A stretch of 64,000 bases of DNA from Zingiber officinale (taxonomy: Eukaryota > Streptophyta > Magnoliopsida > Zingiberales > Zingiberaceae). The notes below the pieces were generated by a model. It ran no database searches. It was not told the DNA's origin and worked only from the letters and a program-made list of their open reading frames with translations. How positions within the stretch are numbered: the stretch's first letter is position 1; every line of letters begins with the position of its first letter. Shown here one piece after another: positions 1 through 11,700 of this stretch. The stretch lies in assembly GCF_018446385.1 (NCBI RefSeq), contig NC_056000.1, forward strand, positions 49,384,722-49,448,721, read 5' to 3'. A program made the position numbers and the translations under genes.

Positions 1-245
1 GTAAAATAATCTTTTGGTGAAGTAACTTATTTGGTAAAGTAATCTTTTTGTAAAGTCACCTTATATATATGAAATGACCTTTTAGGTGGTGTGTTATTCT
101 TGGTTTTTGTTCTTCTTCCTTCTTCCACTTTTGACCGAAACTTCCACAAGAGAGATTGTTAGCACAACCTTTAGTTGTTTCTTTCTCCATTTCATGAGTT
201 CATGAGACGGACGAAGAACGTGTTCATGTAGATATCGTAGAGGTT
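1..245 (+). repeat. Diverged direct repeat, copy 1 (LTR-like fragment)
   Basis: This stretch aligns by eye with 2224-2465, sharing the run of 'aagtaac...ttggtaaagtaa' blocks, the pyrimidine-rich 'ttcttcttccttcttccac' and the end 'gaacgtgttcat'. Similarity stops near 245 and 2465. The layout (AT-rich start, then a CT-rich transcribed-looking part) suggests LTR remnants of one old Copia-like family, which is inference. The copy continues past the left window edge, so its true start is not visible. Confidence 0.6.
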
Positions 246-295
246 CGAACGTGTTGATCGCACTGATATCTACATCCTAAAGAAACATTGTTGTC

Positions 296-1500
296 GGGAT
301 TGCGAAGGGCACGCAGTAAAAATATATATTTTTTAACAAAACTTAATATATGATTTTTTTTTTATGGATATTCTGGATAAAAGAAAATTTGAAAAAAAAA
401 AGAAGAAAACGTAAAGAAAAAAACAAGAAAAACATTAAAAAAAACGTAAAGGAAAATATAAAAACATAAAAAAAATTAGAAAATTTAAAAAAAAAAAAAA
501 CGTTAAAAAATAAATAAATAAACGCTATCTATACCATTCAGTAATTTCAATAAACAAAGAAATGATTTGTATTTTTTATAATTTCGTTTCATTTCATTCT
601 ATTCTATTCTAAATCTCTATCCATTTTAGTTTCATTTCATTTATACCAACCACGTGGACAAACCCGTGCTGGAAAAATGTACGAAATGACCTACATGAGT
701 AAAATCAAAACGGAAATATAGGTCCGGACAATAACAGGGCAGGGCTTTTTTTAATTTGTAAGACATTTAGTAATTATTGGACGAATTTTTTTTAATAGCC
801 GGATGACCTTCAAACACTAGATTGATGGACGATTCATTATGAGTATTTTTTTTTTTTGATTTTTTCGATGGTCGATCAATAAAATTTTTTTATAGTATCA
901 TATGGATGATATCATACTTAATCAATATAAATTAGATATTTAATGATCATATTTGAAAGTTGAGTCAAATAAGAGGAGACCGATGACGAGGGCGAGAACG
1001 TTGATGGAGAGAGGACTGAGTTCTAGGATCTAAAGGGGCGTTGCAGGCTTTAGATCTTTGAGTGGAGCAAGGGGAGACCGTCGAAAATGATACTCACGGG
1101 CTTGTACACACCACAGAGAAATCACATGGGAGTGTGAAGGCGAGAACTAGGGAAAGGGTCTTTGGCGTAAATACTCCGATACTCAAGTTAGAAGCAGGAA
1201 AGCTGAAAAAGGTGCAAGAATAAAGTGAACAGTAGTAGATGTGCGCATGCGCGCGTACCTAACCAATGGAGAGAATTCCTTTTTATATATATTTTCATAA
1301 CATCCGCAATAATGAGATGGTTAGAGAATTTCTGGTGTCAAAGTATGTCGGGTGATAGAGGATGTACGACGAACTTCCATTGGGTAGAGGAAGGTTCCAT
1401 GACATGCATGTGCTAGAATATCAGAATATTCCTTGATAAGTAGAATATTCCTTGATAAGTAGTCATTATTCTCTAATAGATTATTGCGATTTCCTGACAT
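296..1500. other. Intergenic, AT-rich then unclassified repeat-like DNA
   Basis: From 296 to about 950 the sequence is very AT-rich with long A and T runs and no convincing reading frame. From 950 to 1500 it becomes less AT-rich and looks like degraded retroelement DNA, but I could not assign a family. A short duplication 'gaatattccttgataagtag' lies near 1424-1463. No gene is supported. Confidence 0.5.
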
Positions 1501-1504
1501 TGTT

Positions 1505-2128
1505 ATCTTTTGGTGAAAGTCTGACTAGCGTTGAGGCCAGGCGGGAGTAGACTAGGAGTCATGTCTATGAGTGAGGGACTAAGGCCTAGGGGTCCGACCG
1601 GTTTTGAGGCTGACTAGGAATAGATTGGGGGCTATGCTCATGAGAAGTGATGAGCTACATCCTGGAGATTCGATCGGCGCTCGAGCTGACCGAGAGTAGA
1701 TTAGGTGCCTTGTCCATGAGAGGTGAGAAACTGAGCTCTGGGAATCTGATTAGCATTGGAGCCGGCGGGGAATACACTAGGGGTCACATCCATGAGAAGT
1801 GAGGAGTTGCATCCTGGAGATTCGACCGGTGTTGGGGCCAACTGAGAATAGATTGGGAGCCTTACGCATGAGAAGTGAAACTAAGCTTTCGGAGTCTAAC
1901 TGATATTAGAGCCGATTAGGAATAGACTGGGGGTTGTGCCCATAAGAAGTGAGGAGCTGCATCCTAGAGATTTGACCGACACTTGGACTGACCCGGAGTA
2001 GATTAAGAGTTGTGCCCATGAGAAGTGAGGGACTGAACCTTGAGGGTTCGACTAGCGCTCGGGTAGGCTGAGAGTAGACTAGGAGTCATGTCCATCAGAA
2101 GTGAGAAACTGAGACTTGAGGGTTTGAC
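1505..2128. repeat. ~75-bp degenerate minisatellite, about 8 copies
   Basis: Each copy carries the core 'tagact.ggag.c.tg.c' followed by 'atgagaagtgag', then a short 'gagggtccgaccggcgct'-like stretch. The core recurs near 1550, 1625, 1701, 1773, 1851, 1926, 2002 and 2078, a period of about 75 bp. Copies differ by many substitutions, so the array is old. Two further copies lie at 3236-3365 on the other side of an insert. Confidence 0.75.
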
Positions 2129-3235
2129 AAAAATATTAATAGAGATTAATATATCATTAATCAAATGGAAGATCAAGAGACAAAAATATTTTTGTATTCA
2201 TTGGATGAATACAAAAGTCATTTGTAAAACTAACCTTTAGGTGAAGTAAACATTTTGGTAAAGTAACCCTTTTGTGAAGTCACCTTATATAGATGAAGTG
2301 ACCTTTTGGGTGGTGTGTTATTCTTGGTTTTTGCTCTTCTTCCTTCTTCCACTTTTGGACGAAACTTCCACAAGAGGTTGCTAGCACAACTTTTGGTTGT
2401 TTCTTTCTCCATTTCGTGAGTTCGTGAGACGAACGGAGAACGTGTTCATATGGATACCGTAGGCCAACGGTCTCGGCTAAAGTTTTGTGGATAGCAGGGT
2501 CTCGGGCATGACAGCAACTCATACAATGAGTATGCAACTTCGGGGGCGCTACCTCCTTGACCCCGCCCGCTATTCGGCTAACGAGACCGCCGTAGCGTTG
2601 CGACTCATAAGTCTTTGTTTAAATCACAGTAGATTTTATGTCATAAAATATTATGAATGTTATGTGACATGGTGCATGGTTATGTCCTTAACCCCGATGT
2701 GATTGGACGTGTGTTGTAATTCATAATATGGTACACGTGTCGTGCCTCTCCCTTTTCTTTCTTGTTGTAAATTTAAACTACCCTTGAATGTAACTCGAAG
2801 TTTCTTTAGGTTTTGTAATGTACAAATTAGAGAAGAACAAGTCTACTGGACGACGATGAAAAGGGAGAAGGACAACAACACACGACGACCGAGGAAACAC
2901 TTGGAGAAGATGCTCTGACCTAGGTTGACCTTATGATCTTCTCATTGGCTTGAGAGGATCATAGAAAATGGGGACATAACCATGCCACGTTTTATTTGAT
3001 GTATATATGTGATGTATGCCATGATATGCTATGTGATTCTTGTGTAGTTTAATCATGATTAGGTCTCTTTTATATATGCCTACCAAAGTTTGGTATTCAC
3101 TTCTAGGTCGATCAATTATAGTCAGGTTTTGCCAAAGCAAATTGACTCGATTTATCTTGTTAGAGTGCGACAAGATAATTGTGATATCCGACTATTAAAC
3201 TTTGGATGTGACTTAACTAAGTTAAAAACTTTGGG
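2129..3235. mobile_element. ~1.1 kb insert splitting the minisatellite (LTR-like content)
   Basis: The minisatellite stops after 'gagggtttgac' and restarts at 'gtcagtcgggagtagact', so about 1.1 kb has come between two copies. The insert contains the second copy of the 245-bp direct repeat. I could not fix clean terminal repeats or a target duplication. It is either an old solo LTR or part of a larger retroelement. No gene is supported inside it. Confidence 0.45.
2224..2465 (+). repeat. Diverged direct repeat, copy 2 (LTR-like fragment)
   Basis: Partner of the repeat at 1-245, in the same orientation, with scattered substitutions and small indels. It lies within the insert that interrupts the 75-bp minisatellite. 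After 2465 the sequences differ, and this copy continues into a GC-richer stretch (2470-2600) absent from copy 1. Confidence 0.6.
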
Positions 3236-3365
3236 TCAGTCGGGAGTAGACTGGGAGCCGTGTCTATGAGAAGTGAGGGACTATACCATGGGGGCCCAAC
3301 CGGCGCTTGGTCCAGTCGGGAATACACTGAGAGTCGTACCAATGAGAAGTGAGGGACTGAGCCCT
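3236..3365. repeat. Two further copies of the ~75-bp minisatellite
   Basis: The motifs 'gggagtagactgggagccgtgt' (split here only by substitutions) and 'atgagaagtgagggact' recur twice, matching the array at 1505-2128. This shows that the two blocks were once continuous. Confidence 0.7.
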
Positions 3366-4270
3366 GTTCAGGGGACAGCGGCCCATTAGGACACATACTC
3401 TCCGATCTTAACGACCACCTCCTTTTAACTCTATGGCTTGAGCTCTTTTCTCTTCAAGGATTAGTTTCATATCATACAGATTGTCAGACCTAGCACTGAT
3501 CGAACCTATGAGATTTAACTCCTCATTGCTTATCGGATCTTCAGCACCAGGGTCTACGGAATATAGCCGACCGCCCCTATGGTCGGTCGAATTTATGGGA
3601 TTCATTTCCCCGTTCAAAGGTACATAGCACTTATTACACAAGGTCGATTGGATTTATATAGCCCAGTGCTATCATCTTATGTATGTATACTCAAGGTAAA
3701 AACAAAGCAATTCTCATTACAAACCTGATTGGTCATAGATCCAGTCAAACCTCTAGATCTCATCATTTCAGGGGCAAATCCCATAACATGGGGCTTATCG
3801 GCCCAAGGACCGATTGGATATCCCAGGACTTGGATCAACGCTCTTCAAAGACATGCTTCCTATTATACAGTTAGTCGACTAAAGTTCATCTAGGTTACCT
3901 CGGTTGCCTAAAGATCCGTCCAGGCTATATTCAGGGGATAATTTTATCAAAGAATCACAACTACCTGTCAGAGAATAACAGTTATTCATTAAAAAATATT
4001 TTGATACCTAATATATACATGCAATTAAACCTTCTTATGAGAGTAGTGGTATAACTTCTATCATTATTATGATGGTTTCACGAGATTGTTCATATATATG
4101 TAATAGAAAATTCCTTGGAGGGTGATTATACATATTTCAGATTGTACAACTTCTATTGCCTGACATCTTTTGACACTAAATATTTCATGTCACCTCATTA
4201 TTGCAAAGGTTATAAGAGGTGATATAAAAGAGGGAGGTTCTTTCCGTTGTCGAGGTACATGCACACTCAT
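3366..4270. other. Unclassified repeat-like intergenic DNA
   Basis: No open frame here resembles a known protein. A 77-codon minus-strand frame at 3408-3641 has no recognisable motif and is not called. The stretch probably belongs to the same degraded retroelement block as its neighbours, but I see no diagnostic feature. Confidence 0.4.
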
Positions 4271-4279
4271 ATTTGGGAC

Positions 4280-4990
4280 GCACACTAATATTCTTGGCCT
4301 CAGGTGAACTCAATTCCGGTTGGCTGAGATCGCCCAAGTGACAGAAGAAGGCGCCAGACCAATCAGCCAAAGCTGACTATTCCAGACACCCCAGATCACC
4401 AGGGTGCTCGAATGGGCGCCTCGACGCTACAGATTAACTTCTGGGTTCACATTAGTAATGGTCTGGGCGCTCGAAGCAGTCCAAGTGCCTGGAAATGGAT
4501 AAAACTTTATCACTTGGTCGTTGCATATCTGTCGCATGGAGATATAGTTTTGCCATGCGAGGGGCGCTTGGAGAGGATCCGGGTGCTTGGATCGTGCCAC
4601 ATCAGCAAAGAGTCAGTTTTAACCAGTGGGTTATAAATAGAGCTCTGGTCTCCTCCATTTCGGACAACACACTCTGTATTCATTCTTATTTCAAATTTCT
4701 GTACTCTCAATGTTGTAAGAGGCTTCCCAGCCTTCATAAAAGAACTTTCTACTGAAGCTTTAACTGTCTTGGATTAGCAACCTTCCTGGTTACAAACTAA
4801 GTAAAACTCGGAGTTTTCTCTTACTTTTTATGTTATTATTGTTTATTAACTAATGTATGTTTATCTTTGCTAAACGAAAAATAAAAGAAAGTATAAATTC
4901 CATTGTAGGGTTATTACCCCCCCTCTAGCCGACCTCAAGGGAGCTACAGAAATAAGTCTTTTTTACTTGGTTCGAGCCTGTGACGACTCT
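4280..4990 (+). mobile_element. LTR-like fragment, probably Copia, degraded
   Basis: The block has an LTR-like layout. A GC-richer U3-like part is followed by the TATA-box-like 'gttataaatag' at about 4630-4640, a CT-rich transcribed-looking part, and then 'ccccccctctagccgacc' near 4918-4935, which resembles the end region of some plant Copia LTRs. No partner LTR, primer-binding site or coding domain was found. Family assignment is inference; it is an old fossil. Confidence 0.35.
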
Positions 4991-5039
4991 TACTACAAGA
5001 CCTGCGATCGTTGATCGCTTTCATGGGAAACTCCACTAA

Positions 5040-6171
5040 CTGTTCAAATGATATTACAAATGAGTATACAAATTGTAAGTAATAAAATGTACTGACAATG
5101 AAAGAGTATAAGTGTAGGTTGCCAATGGCTTCAACAACATCGTAGAGTTGCAGCTTGCACTAGTATAGCAAAATAGTAGTAGAATTTCAGAAGGCAGTAA
5201 TTGTTCTTGGTTCAGAGCTTGAGGGCTTCTTTTATAGTTTTTGTTTTGTCGACTGAAAAATTGTTTCGTTGATTGAACTATCAGTCGATTGAACCTTCTA
5301 TCCATCGACGGTACCACAACTCCTTCCTTATTTGCTGAGATCTGATTCGTTCGATCCCGGAAATCTCATTGTTTCATCAATTGATCAACTTTGTTTTGTG
5401 AATTAAACAACTTTTTACTTTCTCTACTTTGATTCGAATCTCCATTAAATCTGAAAATAAATTGATCCGTCGACTGATCCCTTTAATCTATCGACGAAAC
5501 TAAATATTTCCTTTTTCCTTCTGATCGAATCTCACTGTTCTGATCTTTCTTCGATCCGTCGACGAAATAACAAATTTTGCAAAGCAGTGTTAGACAATAG
5601 CACAATATTTTTTCTACGAAATAGAGTTATTAGAACAAATATTGTATGTAATATGAAGACAATAAGGATCGTCTTAATTTCAACTTAGAAACCTTCATTG
5701 GGTTCTTCAGTTTGATCAGTACTTAAGGTTTGTCTCAAATGGGACACGATCTCGCTTCACTACCTTCGTAGCTTACCTTAATTTACCTGCCAAATATCTG
5801 GTCCTGCTGATCTGTTTAGACTTTCTCTGCTTAGTGTCTGATTAGTTGATCTATTAAGACTTTTCCTGCAATACTAAATTAGCACAACAACAATAGTAGT
5901 AATGCAAAATAATGTTGTTAAAACTATACTTAGGTTTACCAAAATCTACTGGTCCGGTCGACGACACACATGCTTGGAGTTCACTTCTCCAAGGCTTCTT
6001 ATTACCTAGGGTTATCTCCCCCTAGGATTTTCAATTGTTTGGCTTCACTCACCAAGACTTTCACCATCTAGCTTCACTTACTAGGGTCTAGTTTCACTCA
6101 TTAGGACTTTTACCACTAGCTTCACTCAGCAAGGTCTACTTTCACTCACTAAGGCTTTTACTTGGAGTTCA
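5040..6171 (-). mobile_element. Older LTR-like repeat, first half (interrupted by the young Copia)
   Basis: The block carries patches of 'gtcgactga/atcgac' and, near 6036-6163, several 'ttcactca.taggactttt' repeats spaced about 25 bp apart. The same motifs occur at 22.5-22.6 kb. The sequence resumes right after the young Copia at 14352 and reaches a plausible LTR boundary near 14589, which would read TGTTTCAAG on the minus strand. I infer an old minus-oriented LTR (Copia, perhaps Sirevirus-like) that served as the insertion target. Confidence 0.4.
6167..6171. repeat. 5-bp target-site duplication, left (GTTCA)
   Basis: GTTCA directly precedes the 5' LTR and is repeated at 14347-14351 directly after the 3' LTR. 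This is the 5-bp duplication expected for Copia integrase. Confidence 0.9.
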
Positions 6172-6504
6172 TGTTGGAAATGGGGATAGTGGGGAACGTG
6201 GCCCATGTTCCCCACTACACATAATGGAAAAGTCCATTATGCCCCTAGTTTATTTCCCTATATAAAGGGGGTCCGTCCAAGGCTCAGGGTGCGTGAAATT
6301 GGGCGTTGGAGACGAGAGTAAGAGGAGAACATTCAAGGCGGCGGGATTTGGTTTGTGGAATTGCGGAGGGCTTTCCGATCTTGTGATCGCTCTTCCGACA
6401 GTGAGTTTTCGCCACTGCCGACTGCGGATCTGCGGGAGATCGCTGTAAGTTTTTATCGCATTTAATTAATTCGTCTATCATGCATTTAGAACATATAATC
6501 TACA
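6172..6504 (+). repeat. 5' LTR of the Copia element
   Basis: 333 bp with TG...CA ends. A TATA-box candidate TATATAAA lies at about 6259-6266. Two adjacent perfect inverted repeats lie in U3 at 6189-6215 and 6220-6241. The sequence matches 14014-14346 at every position I compared. Confidence 0.95.
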
Positions 6505-6520
6505 TTGGTATCAGAGCGCG
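6505..6520 (+). promoter_or_regulatory. Primer-binding site for initiator Met tRNA
   Basis: TTGGTATCAGAGCGCG follows the 5' LTR directly. TGGTATCAGAGC is the usual plant Copia primer-binding site, complementary to the 3' end of initiator methionine tRNA. Confidence 0.85.
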
Positions 6521-7840
6521 TAGTTATTTCTAAATGTTTAGAGACGAATTATAAAATCGTTGTTCGGATGTTTTCTCAATTTGTCATTTCCCGTCGCTGT
6601 TTTGCACGACTAATGTGTCGTAGCATACACGTTGTGCCAAATTTATAAAATCGAGACCGCTGGATTTGTCGGCGATGGCAGTCCATGGCCGTGGTTGGCG
6701 TCCTGGCTGGCCGGCTATGTGTTGGTGGCTAGGACAGGCAGAACCACTGTCGGCGATCTCGTCAAGTCTAAAGATGACTGATTTATGGTACCGGAAAGGA
6801 CCGGCTGCCACCGGCAGAAGGCTGGCATGGCCGGCAACTGTGTTTGTCGCAGTTGCGGAGTGGGCAGCGTGATTGGAGAAGGCAGCGTGTGCGGCGTGCA
6901 CAAGGTGCATGGCGTGAGGACGAGGGCAGTGGCGGAGAAATAGGCAGAAGAAGCGTTCGTGTGAGGAAATATTTTTTTTCAAAAATCAAATAAATAAAAA
7001 AAATACGGTTGCTGCATGTTTTTAAAGCTTCTGTGTAAAATAAAAAAAAATGTGTGCATCGTCGAAATAGGCTAATGCATGCCTACATGTCTACTGTAGC
7101 ATTAAGTTAAATTTGATGCATGCATTTAATTTCGTACTGTTCAAGTTGAATGCAATGATTTTTAATTCACTTGAAAGCAATGAATTTTATTCATTTGAAC
7201 TGGTTCAACTTTAAATGGGCTTGGTTGAAAGATAATTAGAATCAGACCCGAGGCAATTAGTTAGTTTAGTTGAATCAGTTTGGTCCATTTAGATCTGGTT
7301 CAGATTTAAATCATTAGTTGGTTTAATTGAACCAATTTGATCTAAATCCGAAATTAATTTGGGTTAATTAATTAGACTTGGACCAAATATGATCAAATGA
7401 CCAGATTTGTTCTAATGGGTCAGATTTGATCAAAATAATTAGATTTGTTCTAATTGGTCGGACTTAAACCAATGGACATTGGTTTGATCAAGCGGATCTG
7501 AGTTTGATCAATAAGTCTGAAATTGGGAGAAATAGACTTAGAGAGAAAGTAACAGAACATAGGTACAAAAATCCCTGTCCAATTAGATTAGTTCTAATTA
7601 AGGACAATGGACTGAGCTTAGGATCTGGATCCCTAATCAACTGATCCAATGGGTTTGACCAATTAGATTAGTTCTAATTGTCGACTTGAACTCCTGAAAA
7701 TCGAGAAGATTTGTTTTTCTTGATTTATTATGTTGGTACTATGCCTGTATAAATTGAAATAAGCCGGTTTTGTACTGGTTAGTCGGTTTTGTACTGACTT
7801 ATTTATTTTCAATTTTTCAGATGGCACGATTTACGACAAT
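6521..7840 (+). other. Copia leader region
   Basis: About 1.3 kb between the primer-binding site and the first ORF. It starts moderately GC-rich (6590-6950), then becomes rich in 'gatcaaatt/ttagtt' repeats (7150-7700) with no coding features. It ends in a pyrimidine-rich stretch plus CAG just before the first ATG, at about 7800-7820, which looks like a 3' splice site. Open frames in the GC-rich part have no recognisable motifs. Confidence 0.6.
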
Positions 7841-8317
7841 ATGAGCTTCGGGAGGAGAAATCAACTCAGGGAGGAGATTCAGGAGATAGAGTATAACTCT
7901 GCTTATGGAGTCGATGGACACATTGGACGGCTTGATGATCTGTTTTGGAAACTTGAGCGAGAAGAGTTTCCAGTCCTGGACAGTTATAGGATTTGGGCTT
8001 TGATGCAATCATTGCCAGAAAGTCCTAGGATGATAGCAGACTATATTTGGGGGCGTCATCAAGGACGCGTCACATATTCTGTATTATGTGAGGAGCTGCT
8101 TCATTATATGACTGAAGAGGATCCGGAAGAGTTCGAAGAGGACCCGGAAATGATCGAGGAGGAACCAGAAGAGGATCCAATAGTGGATCCAATAGAGAAC
8201 CTTGAAGCTGTCTTGCCTGGGATTACCCCAAATGAGTCCAGGCTGAGAGGGATTATTTTGGCCACTGCACTAGTGTCTGTCCTAGTGGGAGTGGTAGTTG
8301 CCTATCTAGTTTATTAG
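7841..8317 (+). CDS. Extra pre-gag ORF of the Copia element, gag-like with C-terminal membrane anchor
   Basis: An open frame of 158 codons lies between the leader and gag. Residues about 25-90 (HIGRLDDLFWKL..., LMQSLPES) resemble the alpha-helical gag/UBN2-type region of Copia gag proteins, where the pattern 'L..SLP.S' is typical. A strongly acidic stretch (about 91-115, many E, D and P) follows. The last 22 residues (137-158, rich in V, L, A and I) form one predicted membrane helix ending at the stop. This is not part of the canonical gag-pol order. I infer a tail-anchored accessory protein derived from gag. Function unknown; it looks whole. Confidence 0.6.
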   Translation: MSFGRRNQLREEIQEIEYNSAYGVDGHIGRLDDLFWKLEREEFPVLDSYRIWALMQSLPESPRMIADYIWGRHQGRVTYSVLCEELLHYMTEEDPEEFEEDPEMIEEEPEEDPIVDPIENLEAVLPGITPNESRLRGIILATALVSVLVGVVVAYLVY

Positions 8318-8759
8318 AGTTCTGTTATTTTTATTGTCATTTTGTATGAACAATAGTTAGTCCATTTCATTCATGTCAGTTGGTTATATGTTAACAATTT
8401 GCAGCATAATTTTATATTAATGATATGTTCATTTATTTATGTTGTTTGCTTGACATGATGCATGATTAGTTCATGATGTATTAAATGATTAGTTCATTTA
8501 ATTAAAAAAAACATGATATATTAAATGATTAGTTCATTTAATTAATGAATTCATGATATTATAAATGATTAGTTCATTTGTTGGGATGTATGTAATAGAA
8601 TTGATTAATATTAATTTGATTGGTCATACGGATGATGAGTGAAAACATAGTTGTCACTTGATTTTGTAAACCAACTCAAAGTAATATTAAGTCAATCATA
8701 AATTGCATACATATGATATACACTGAATACTAAATAATGTGTTTATTTATGATAAATTA

Positions 8760-11700
8760 TGGCAACCAAAAACATAATAGCTGAACTTAACAAAGGTGAA
8801 AAACTTAATGGGGATAACTATAAGATCTGACACCTCAGGATACAATATGTACTTGAGGAACAAGAAGTTCTAGAGGCTGTAAATCAGGTAATGGAAGAAC
8901 TTGTAGATGGTCCCACTGCACAACACAGACGAGATCTTGATGCCTATAAAGCATGGAAGAAAAAGGACTCCACTACAAAGGCCATATTGATTAGTTCAAT
9001 GGTAGACGACCTAGCTTTTGAGTATGAGTCATATCTTACGGCTCATGTAGTCTGGGTAGCCCTTAAAGAAAACTACAGTGGAGTAAGTCTAAGCAAGTTT
9101 TGACAGGTGACAATTAAATTTGACAGCTATAAAAAGCGTCCGAATATGCCAATGGTTCAACACCTAAGGGAGATGTCGAACATGATTCGGGAGCTTAAAA
9201 ATGCTGGTCATGAGTTGACTGATGAACAACAAGTTCAAGCAGTTATTCGTTCACTTCCAGATTCTTGGGAGACCATGAAGCAGACCCTAACTCACAGTGA
9301 GAGTATCAAAACTTTCATTGACGTCTCACGCCATGTAGAATTTGAGGCGGAGTGAGTTGAAGCCGCAAGGATTTCTAGACAAGCCTTTATGCCTATAGGT
9401 TCTGCTGGATCATCTGGATCCAAGAAAAAGAAATGGTTCAAGAAAGGGAAGGGAAAGAAGCGGGAAGTTGCTGCTGTGGGACAGGGCCCAATCAAGAAGA
9501 TAGTAAAGAAGACTAGAAAGAAACTTAAAAACAAGTTGACTTGTTTTAACTGTGGCAAGAAGGGTCACTTCGCTCGGGAGTGCACTGAGCCAAAAAAGGT
9601 AAATCCAAGTGTGTCTTCTTTTCAAGAGCATTTTGTTGCTAGTTCAGTGTTGTTAGCTGATTTTTATCCTTTGTGGATTATAGATTCAGGAGCAACCAAC
9701 CATGTAGCTCGGGAACGAGTTACATTTGTTGAGTACCGTCGGGTACCAGCTGGCAACAAGTGGATCTATGTGGGAAATAATGCAAGAGTTGAAGTCAAAG
9801 GAGTCGGCACTTGCAAACTCAACCTACGTGGTGGTAGAGTTTTATTTCTACATGATGTCCTGTATGCTCCTGAAATTCGACGGAATCTTGTTTCCGTTAC
9901 GTGTCTTCTTGATTTAGGGTATTGTATTAATTTTTACAGTCGGTCTGTTGAACTTAAGATTGACTCAGTGTCAATCGGATATGGTTTTTTAACAAATGGT
10001 TTTATGGTTCTTGATGTAGAACCAGATGTCAATTATGCTATTGATGGTTGTTTTTTCAAACATTGCTTTAACTAGTGATGCAGATATAACTGATGAAGTA
10101 TGGCATGCTAGATTAGGACACATAGGACAAGAACGTATGAATCGATTAGCTAGAGAGGGTCTATTGGGCACTCGAGCTAAGATTCAATTGTCTATATGTG
10201 AGCATTGTCTTGCTAGAAAAGTAACTAGGAAACCATTTGGTAAGGCTATTAGATCTGAATCGACATTGCAGTTAATTCATTCGGACATTTGTGGTCCAAT
10301 GAATGTGAAGGCTAGACATGGAGCTTCCTATTTCATTACATTTATTGATGATTTCTCTAGGTTCGGTCATGTGTATTTGATTTCTCACAAATCTGAAGCA
10401 TTAGATTGCTTCATTCGTTATATGAACGAAGTTGAGAATCAAACAGAACGTAAAGTTAAGACTTTACGCACTGACCGTGGTGGGGAGTATTTGTCTGATA
10501 TGTTCAAGACAATATGTAATGATAGAGGGATTATTAGACAGTTAACAATCCCTGAAACTCCACAGCAAAATGAGGTAGCTGAAAGAAGAAATAGGACTCT
10601 TCTTGAAATGGTTAGGTCTATGATGGCGCAAGCTAATTTGCCAATCTCCTATTGGGGAGATGCACTATTAACTGCAGCCTATATACTTAACAAAGTGCCT
10701 TCAAAGTCAGTTCCATCTACCCTATATGAACGTTGGACAGGCAGAAAACCAGATTTGAGTAATCTGAGACCTTGGGGGTCAACTGCTTATGTTCATGATA
10801 GTTCTCACAAGTATGGAAAACTAGGGCCTAGAGGTAAGAAATGTATCTTTATAAGATATCATGAGACCTCCAAAGGTTATGTTTTCATAGGTGAGCAACT
10901 AGATGGAACCATCTCCGAAATAGACTCGAGAGATGCGACTTTTCTCGAAACAGAGTTCCCAATCAGAGGTGATGTTGATAAAAATGTTCCTCTATTTGAG
11001 GAGGATGAGATATTATCAACAAGAGAGGTGTCAAAAGGGATACCTGAGTCTAGTCAACCGAGTGGGAGTGATATGCCGAGTCATGAGTTGACTTCTCAAC
11101 AGCCCAACTTACGGAGAAGTGTTCGTAAGATCAAACCTAAGAAGAGGTTTGATATTGAGAATGAGGCATTGGTTACACTTCCAATTGACGACGACGAGCC
11201 TCAATCCATTGAGGAAGCATTGGGATGTAGAGTTAGAGAAAAATGGAAAGCTGCAATGGTTGAAGAGATGGAGTCCATGATTCAAAATCATGTTTGGGAC
11301 TTAGTCGATCTTCCTCCGGGCCGAAGTGCTATTGGGAATAAATGGATTCTCAAAATAAAGAGGAAAGCAGATGGATCGATTAACAGATACAAAGCTCGTT
11401 TAGTTGCAAAAGGATATACCCAAATGGAGGGTATTGACTTTGAAGAGACATTTTCTCCCGTAGTGAAATTTGTATCAATAAGAGTTATTTTGGCCTTTGT
11501 GGCACATTATGACTTAGAATTACATCAAATGGATGTAAAAACCGCTTTCCTTAACGGTGATCTTGACGAAGAAATCTATATGGTTCAACCAGAAGGTTTC
11601 ATTGCTGAAGGCCAAGAGCAAAAAGTATGTAGACTTAGAAAGTCTATATATGAGCTAAAGCAAGCGTCAAGATAATGGAACATAAGATTTAATGAAGTCG

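Noticed and set aside
6584-6982. 132-codon minus-strand frame in the Copia leader
   Set aside because: No recognisable motif; overlapping frames on both strands in a GC-richer leader are expected by chance.
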